DNA of 64,000 nucleotides. Source: Liopterus haemorrhoidalis. Lineage: Eukaryota; Arthropoda; Insecta; Coleoptera; Dytiscidae. The DNA lies in the NCBI GenBank assembly GCA_963971575.1, contig OZ020611.1, positions 49,733,466 through 49,797,465 of the forward strand, read 5' to 3'. A model generated the notes under the pieces. The model was not told the origin of the DNA. It searched no databases and was given only the letters and a program-made list of their open reading frames with translations. Positions 58,373-64,000 of the stretch are shown one piece after another (position 1 is the stretch's first letter; each line of letters begins with the position of its first letter). The position numbers and the translations under genes were made by a program.

Positions 58373-59810
58373 GGGCCGGTCTTTCCAACTTCTGATAAAC
58401 TTCTGGGTAACTATCTGATAGATAAAGTTATCTGATACTTTATCTGTTGGATAAATGTCATCCCGTCTTTCAATTCAAATTTATCTGTCAGATAGTTATC
58501 TGACGGATAATGAGACTGACATATTGAATCCTCAGATTGGTAACACTGAATGTGGAACTGAAATAGGTGTTGAGAAATATTTTGTTTTTTTTTGTTTCTC
58601 TATGAAAATAAATAAATAAATTGGTAAACTGATAGTTGTGAGCCGTTTATTTGGTTATAGTCATTAACAAAATTAAATTTATGTATGCGTTATACAAGAT
58701 TTTAGCTATTATTAATGTCGTAAGCATGTAATAAAATTGGGGGAATGAAAAATAGATATAATCTGTCTCAATTTGTAATACGAAACTAGATCTGGTTACT
58801 TTGGTAACTGTTGTGATGTAAACAGACTTTGGCGTATCCGTGTGAACCAATACTATGATAATATTATAAATGTATTGTCAATATACAACATAAAAAATGA
58901 ACTTTTCCTGTTAGTTCCGTATTACAAAATGAGACAGATAATAGTAGATATTAATAATAATTGTTCTACATTTATTTAATTTTTTAATTTTATTACGATT
59001 GATGTAAATATAAAATAAGTTATAATAAATTTGAAAAAAAGAAATTAAATCACGGAGTATTCTTTCATTTTAGTTTTTTCTGAGTAATCAGTTTCTTCAG
59101 GTACGTCACCGACACAGTACTGATCTTTTGTGGGTGGTTCTTCATATCCACTCTTGTAACGTTAAAGTTACGTAATACTGCAGTTGCTACTATACCAATT
59201 ATAATCTTATTGCTCAAATTCGAAGCGAATATTAGAAATTGTATTGAAAGGCGTGGATCCCGGCTAACGTTTAATATAAAATATTCTTCGCGACATCGTT
59301 TACTTCAGCCTTTTTTTCACAGAAGAAAGCAGTTTCACTAACATTTCATCCCAGGCTGCAAGCACTCGTGGATAGCCGGCAATATCGTAAAATACTCGTT
59401 GAAATTTGTGTATTTAATTTTCCGTACAAGGCATACACATGAAATCAGCCATAAGCTGGATATTGCATAAGATATGTACTTTTTTCATATTTTTCTCACC
59501 GTGGACTTGTGCACTGTTATTTTGGAGTTAAGGCATTATTTCTACAAATAATAAAATTCAAACAAATTATATTTTTTCAAGTCCATTTTGCAATTTATTG
59601 TTCCAAGAAATCATTAAATTTCTAACTTTTTGACAGTGACAGCACTTATTTGTTACTTATTCGCTATTTTGACTACCGAATAACTTATCTGCTAGATAGC
59701 ATAGTTTATTCGTAGGAATAACTTTATCTGAAGGTGGAAAGACGCTTTATTGTTTTTATCCGTCAGATAACGTTACCAGTCACTTTATCTGAAGGTGGAA
59801 AGACCGGCCC
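58373..59810 (-). mobile_element. PIF/Harbinger element with TTA duplication
   Basis: Ends GGGCCGGTCTTTCCAACTTC and, inverted, GGGCCGGTCTTTCCACCTTC; TTA outside each (58370-58372, 59811-59813). TATCTGATAG/TATCTGACGG-type subterminal repeats. Contains decayed Harbinger coding remnants on the - strand and a 135-bp repeat also found at 7670-7815. Confidence 0.9.
59055..59420 (-). pseudogene. PIF/Harbinger transposase C-terminal remnants
   Basis: About 59235-59150 reads LSNKIIIGIVATAVLRN, the last helix of Harbinger nucleases (usually ATAVLHN), followed one frame away by EEPPTKDQYCVGDVPEETDY, the acidic tail. Upstream about 59405-59310 reads FQRVFYDIAGYPRVLAAWDE, another piece. Several frameshifts; not functional. 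Confidence 0.55.
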
Positions 59811-60471
59811 TTAGTGTTCCATTTTATCCCCTCGGCCTAGGCCCTTTAAAAGCCATGATCCGGCACTGAAGTTCAAGTGTTCCTTGCGCCTTCTTTCAAA
59901 ATTAGACACACAAATTCACACATATACGCTAGTCTTCAATAAGGTTCATATTAAAAATCGTCGAGGTGAATGAAATCGAATTACAAAATCCGTTATAAAA
60001 TTCCAATGAAATAACTTAACGAAACAAACTCCGCAGTCAATTGATAAATTAGTGCTCCGTCATACTAAATCGCTGTTCCCAGGGCCGTCTTAGGCAATGC
60101 AGGGCCCCTTGGGCACACAGAGTTTGGGGCCCTTTTAGAAAGTTAAAAAATATATGAATGGAAACATCAGTATGTACTTTTATTTAGTGAATTTATTGGT
60201 TATTATGGTTAGCTTTATACAAATCAAATATACTAAGTGAAGTGATTACTATTTTGAGAATTGGTCTTATGTTAATGATGATTTCTCTGCACATGATTGA
60301 CAAATTCATTACAAGTCGTTCTTGTAACATAATCGTTCATTTTTTATTATTTTTAGCCGTGAAAATGAACGCTCTCTACTACACTTGGTGACCGTTAAGC
60401 AAAGGAATATCCTTGTAGCAACTTCCATATTCGTGAAAATTTCTTCTAATTTATCTGCCTTTATTAAAGTA

Positions 60472-61159
60472 CGAGGTCTGTTCAAAAAGTATCGCGAATT
60501 TTGTGTTTTTTCAAAAATTATTTATTTATTCATGAATATCTATTTTGTCCCCTTCAAAGTAATCCCCATCAGGTATTCTACACTTGTGCCAACGTTTTTT
60601 CCAATCCTCGAAGCACTTGAAAAAATCATTTTTTGTGATCTTGTTCAGCTCCTCCTTCGATGCCGTCTTTATCTCCTCACTCGTAGCGTAGCGTCGTCCT
60701 TTCATGGGCCTCTTCAGTTTCGGGAACAAGAAAAAGTCACAGGGGGCCAGATCTGGGGAATACGGTGGCTGCGGCATTATTAGTGTGTTGTTTTTGGCCA
60801 AAAATTCGCGCACTAGCAACGATAAGTAATTTTTGTTCTTCCACAAATCCGGGCGTTTCCGGCGGATTGCTTCGCGCAAATTGCGCATAACTTGCAGGTA
60901 ATATTCCTTATTTACCGTTCTACCCTGTGGTGAGAACAAAATTTGATACAGATTCTTTGATCCATTTTTTGGTATAGGCAAAAACGAGCCAAAACACGTG
61001 CAAGCAAAGCAACTGTCAAAAATTAACTGAACATTCAAATTGGCCGAACTTGTCGGCATAAGTGAGAGTGCCATGAGTACCAACATAACGCCACAAAAAA
61101 ATCGAAAATCGAATATACGTAACCCACGGAAATTCGCGATACTTTTTGAACAGACCTCG
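60472..61159 (-). mobile_element. internally deleted mariner with perfect terminal repeats
   Basis: Left 60472-60501 and right 61130-61159 are exact 30-bp inverted repeats starting CGAGGTCTGTTCAAAAAG; TA flanks both (60470-60471, 61160-61161). 688 bp, about half of a full mariner. Carries a truncated transposase. The intact ends mean it could be moved by a transposase in trans. Confidence 0.95.
60526..61086 (-). pseudogene. mariner transposase, deleted in catalytic core
   Basis: Open for 186 codons with SPQGRTVNKEYYLQVMRNLR, AIRRKRPDLWKNKNY, SLLVREFLAKNNTLIMPQ, PPYSPDLAPCDFFLFPKLK and the end CFEDWKKRWHKC...YFEGDKID. The N-terminal HTH half and first catalytic Asp are gone. Between LWKNKNY and SLLVREFL the usual HHDNAPAH block with the second Asp is deleted. 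The third Asp (SPDLAPCD) remains. It cannot be catalytically active. Confidence 0.93.
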
Positions 61160-61879
61160 TATATATAAGGCTGAGATACTCAAGTCCGCCGATTCATTTG
61201 CAAGGTTTTTTAATAAAAGTAGTATAATTGTTGTAAAATTGCATTAAAAACTGAGCTCCTCTTTTTTCCGTGTAAACGACGATTTCGGCATTTTGAGGCC
61301 CTCATCAAGCCGAAGGCCCTGGGCTCGTGCCCCATGTGCTCTTATGGAAAAGAGAGAACTGGCTGTTTCTCCTCATCATTTACTAGGTATTATGAAATGC
61401 GCGCAGTGCGTGTAGTTTTTATCAAATCTCGTATTTATAAAGTAATCCAATTGTCAAATTAACCTTATTTTATAATTTATATTGTCAGAACTTTTTAATT
61501 TTGTAACATGTTTATTAATTTGTAACAAAATTAATAGTGTTTTACTAAATATGGTTGTAAAAGTCAGAACTAGAACGGAATAAAAATATAATTTTTTCCA
61601 CAAATGAAAGTACTTTTTCATTTCCATGTAGTTCTTCTGAATCATTTCGTCCCTGAATCTTGTTTACATTCCTGAAAATAACAATCAAAATATATTTTTA
61701 TGATTAGGACATTTATTTTCAACGTGCGTATACCTAATATAGTCACCACTGTGACCCTGAGACACATTACTTTATTTATAAATTTGGCAATCAATTATAT
61801 TTTTATAATGGACGCAACTAGATTAGTATCTGTCATTCTTGTAAACGTTAGATTCGTTTTAAACTATTTTCCATAAAAA

Positions 61880-62900
61880 AAAAAAAAAAAAATTATGTGA
61901 AGTGTGAATTTTCACACATTTCAGGCTTCGCAGGTATTTAGTAAGAGAATAATGATTATTTGGGATGCCAAAACAAATTTTATGTTATTATTTTTATTTT
62001 TGTTAATTTTAATCGAATGCCTAATACCATTATATAGGTTTCTAAATATGTGCAGTATTTTTTTATATAGCAAGGTTCAATAAGATTTTGAAAATTGCGC
62101 CTATGGCTTCCATTGGTTGTTTTAGTCATAAGCTCCGCCCTTCTGATTTCGTATATTCAATTTCAACAATTTCCACTGGTTATTCAATTTACGCTTTTCA
62201 TAATTAAATGCAATATTTGCCCAAATATAATTAGAATTTTGAAAAAATAATTTAAACAAAATAAAAATGCAAAAAAAAGGAAAAAATTAAATTGCCTCGA
62301 GGCCGGATCGAACTCCAGTTTGTACGCTAAGCATTACACCAGCAAAGCGCTCTGTTTGCTGTACTACATAATATCATTAAATATTTTACATGGTCAAGCA
62401 AAAAACACAAAAAATGCGTTCTTTTCCGAAAACATAATCTGATCAAAAATTCCTGTTGTACTATTCCGGTTCGTACAAATGTACATTACTTAGAATCTTT
62501 ACAGATTTTTAGTTTAAACCATCTGGGCTATAGGGTGTGGGATAAAATTTTTTTTGCACAATTTTGGCAAAAATCGCGTCATAATAATTTATTTTGCAAA
62601 AATAAAATGTTGATCGTTAATCCACGTACTAAGGGCTTTCATTTGATACCATATCCGAATTTTAAAAAAAAAAATTTTTTCGATGAGTACATATTTGTTT
62701 ATATTTTTAAAGGGATATGTTTTTCAGATGTTTTGGTTTTTTTTCCTATGTGCGGGTCAACGAGTTGTATAAGCATGCCAAATTTCAACTCTCTAGGTTT
62801 AGCCGTTTGGCTACAATTTTTACCGAACAGACAGACAGACGACAAAATGACGTTATAAGGGTTTTTTGGTCATACCTACAAAACCCTAAAAATGTATATG
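61880..62900 (-). repeat. dispersed repeat with tRNA-like boxes, copy 2 (inverted)
   Basis: Inverted homologue of 8690-9400: AATAATTTATTTTGC, ATCTGGGCTATAGGGTGTGG, TTTTAGTTTAAACC and CATAATCTGATCAAAAATTC. On the - strand GAGTTCGATCC (62305-62315) and TGGTGTAATGC (62331-62341) correspond to the boxes of copy 1. The outer end has GTGTGAATTTTCACACATTT near 61904; the other side runs into a CTGTC-type stretch at 62800-62900. Confidence 0.6.
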
Positions 62901-64000
62901 TTGTAAGTCAAAATTGAATTTATGTAAATGTAAAAAAAAAATACAAAAAAAAATCTAATTTATTTTGAGCTGACTTTTGGCTTAGCGAATATTCCATCTT
63001 GTTTTGTTCAGTGTGCGGTATTTCCATCTATCTTATACACCAATAACCACTTTACCTTTTGTCACCTCTCCAACTTTTGCTAAGTGTTTCCAAGAATTCT
63101 CTTTTTGATGAAGTGAAGAAGAAACTATCAATTTCTACTCAGGAAAGACAAATGGCTTTGCCAGTTGACAGGGACGTCCACACTGTCAGCTTAGGTAGAG
63201 CGCATCAGTCTGTTTTCAAGCCTGTTCAGCATAGTTTGTGAAATGCTTTTGTGAGCCCATGTTGTATTTGTATGCCGCTTGGCACAGCTGGTACGTCCAC
63301 ACTATGAGCGTCGGCGCTGCTTTCTTTGATCCAGACAATTTTGCCTCCTCTACCGATTTTGTAACATAGCTACCGAGCTACCAGAATGCAGCCTATTACT
63401 CCCGATATTTTAAAATTTATTACTGAAATATGTCGCAATGCTGACCCGAAGAAAAACAATTATGATTTAGGGGGGGGGGGGATTACAAAATTAAATATTT
63501 ATTTAATACTATGCCTTATATAAAAAAAAACAAATACCAAAGCAACAAATGCACTTATTTTTACATTTTAATGTTTGTTATGAACTTGAGAGTCCATTGA
63601 TTGATTATATTTATTATTAAATTCATTGTTTAAAACGACCATGAGCAAAAATAAACATGAAAATATAATTAAAATAATGCACAACAAACATTTCATGTTA
63701 GCAGTATAACATAAATCGATATATATGTATATCCGTTGACAGATGTGACATTAATTCAGGAAAAAAATGCTGGAGAAACGGGGAAACACTAATCGGTTTT
63801 AATTTTTGTGGTTTTAAGTAATATAACCTAACTAGCTGGAGTACCCGTACTTCGTACTGTGGTAATCGTAATAATAAGTGAATTATTTCAGTTTCAAGTA
63901 GAACACAAAATAATTGTTTCTTTATTCTTAACTACTCTTTTGCATATATTTTTGATGTTAAGTAAATAATAAGCGAGATACTTCAATTGGTAGGCTCTCC
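62901..64000. other. right end of window, no gene recognised
   Basis: Short frames only (for example 63059-63241), with no family resemblance. GGGACGTCCACACTGTCAGC at 63170 and GGTACGTCCACACTATGAGC at 63290 are related direct repeats, perhaps ends of a small element. A G run at 63471-63481. Confidence 0.4.

Larger units (their letters stand above)
60083..61355. mobile_element. possible hAT-like element hosting the deleted mariner
   Basis: CAGGGCCGTCTTAGGC at 60079-60095 resembles other CAGGGCC ends, and GGCCCT motifs recur at about 61290-61345 (TTTTGAGGCCCTCATCAAGC, GAAGGCCCTGGGC). The right end and duplication are not resolved. Confidence 0.35.

Noticed and set aside
63059..63241. 60-codon ORF near the right end
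   Set aside because: No family resemblance, in repeat-rich sequence; length is within chance for this base composition.

Overview
The window is AT-rich insect nuclear DNA: GT-AG introns of 57 bp to several kb, four conserved eukaryotic protein genes, and many insect-type DNA transposons (hAT, PIF/Harbinger, Tc1/mariner, pogo/Tigger) plus decayed non-LTR retrotransposons. I cannot name the species. The repeat mix and the mariner/Harbinger relics would suit a beetle or another insect with a transposon-rich genome.

Layout of host genes. (1) 77-14927, + strand: the 3' part of an EMAP/EML gene (echinoderm microtubule-associated protein-like, WD40 repeats); its 5' end lies before the window. (2) 18844-20751, - strand: complete four-exon lin-52, a subunit of the DREAM/MuvB complex. 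(3) 19383-19781, - strand: an intronless KRTCAP2/KCP2 gene (oligosaccharyltransferase accessory subunit) lying wholly inside lin-52 intron 3 on the same strand. (4) 21076-37902, + strand: complete ten-exon NXF1 (TAP, small bristles), the mRNA export receptor, 618 codons. EMAP and lin-52 are tail to tail; lin-52 and NXF1 are head to head over a 324-bp shared upstream region. The genes serve unrelated processes (cytoskeleton, transcription, N-glycosylation, mRNA export); no operon-like unit is implied.

From 37.9 kb to the end I recognise no host gene. That half, and the large introns, are layered transposable elements. Many have readable ends: hAT elements with 8-bp target duplications (10090-10733, 39818-40204, 45537-45791, 55664-55828, others); PIF/Harbinger elements with TWA duplications (7829-8662, 15439-15989, 52070-53323, 58373-59810); a 128-bp hairpin MITE family; a roughly 400-bp TA-flanked MITE family; pogo/Tigger-like MITEs; a 1515-bp Tc1 copy in an NXF1 intron; a deleted mariner with perfect 30-bp inverted repeats (60472-61159); and a TA-bounded element with a THAP zinc-finger ORF (16784-18610).

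I found no convincing new multigene system. The points most worth checking are the nested KRTCAP2 gene, a 24-nt frame-keeping microexon in EMAP, a Harbinger insertion whose empty site is present elsewhere in the window, a 22-bp direct duplication around a 2.6-kb composite insert, the hairpin MITE family, and a dispersed repeat carrying tRNA-like A/B boxes. All boundaries were read by eye; nothing was aligned against databases.
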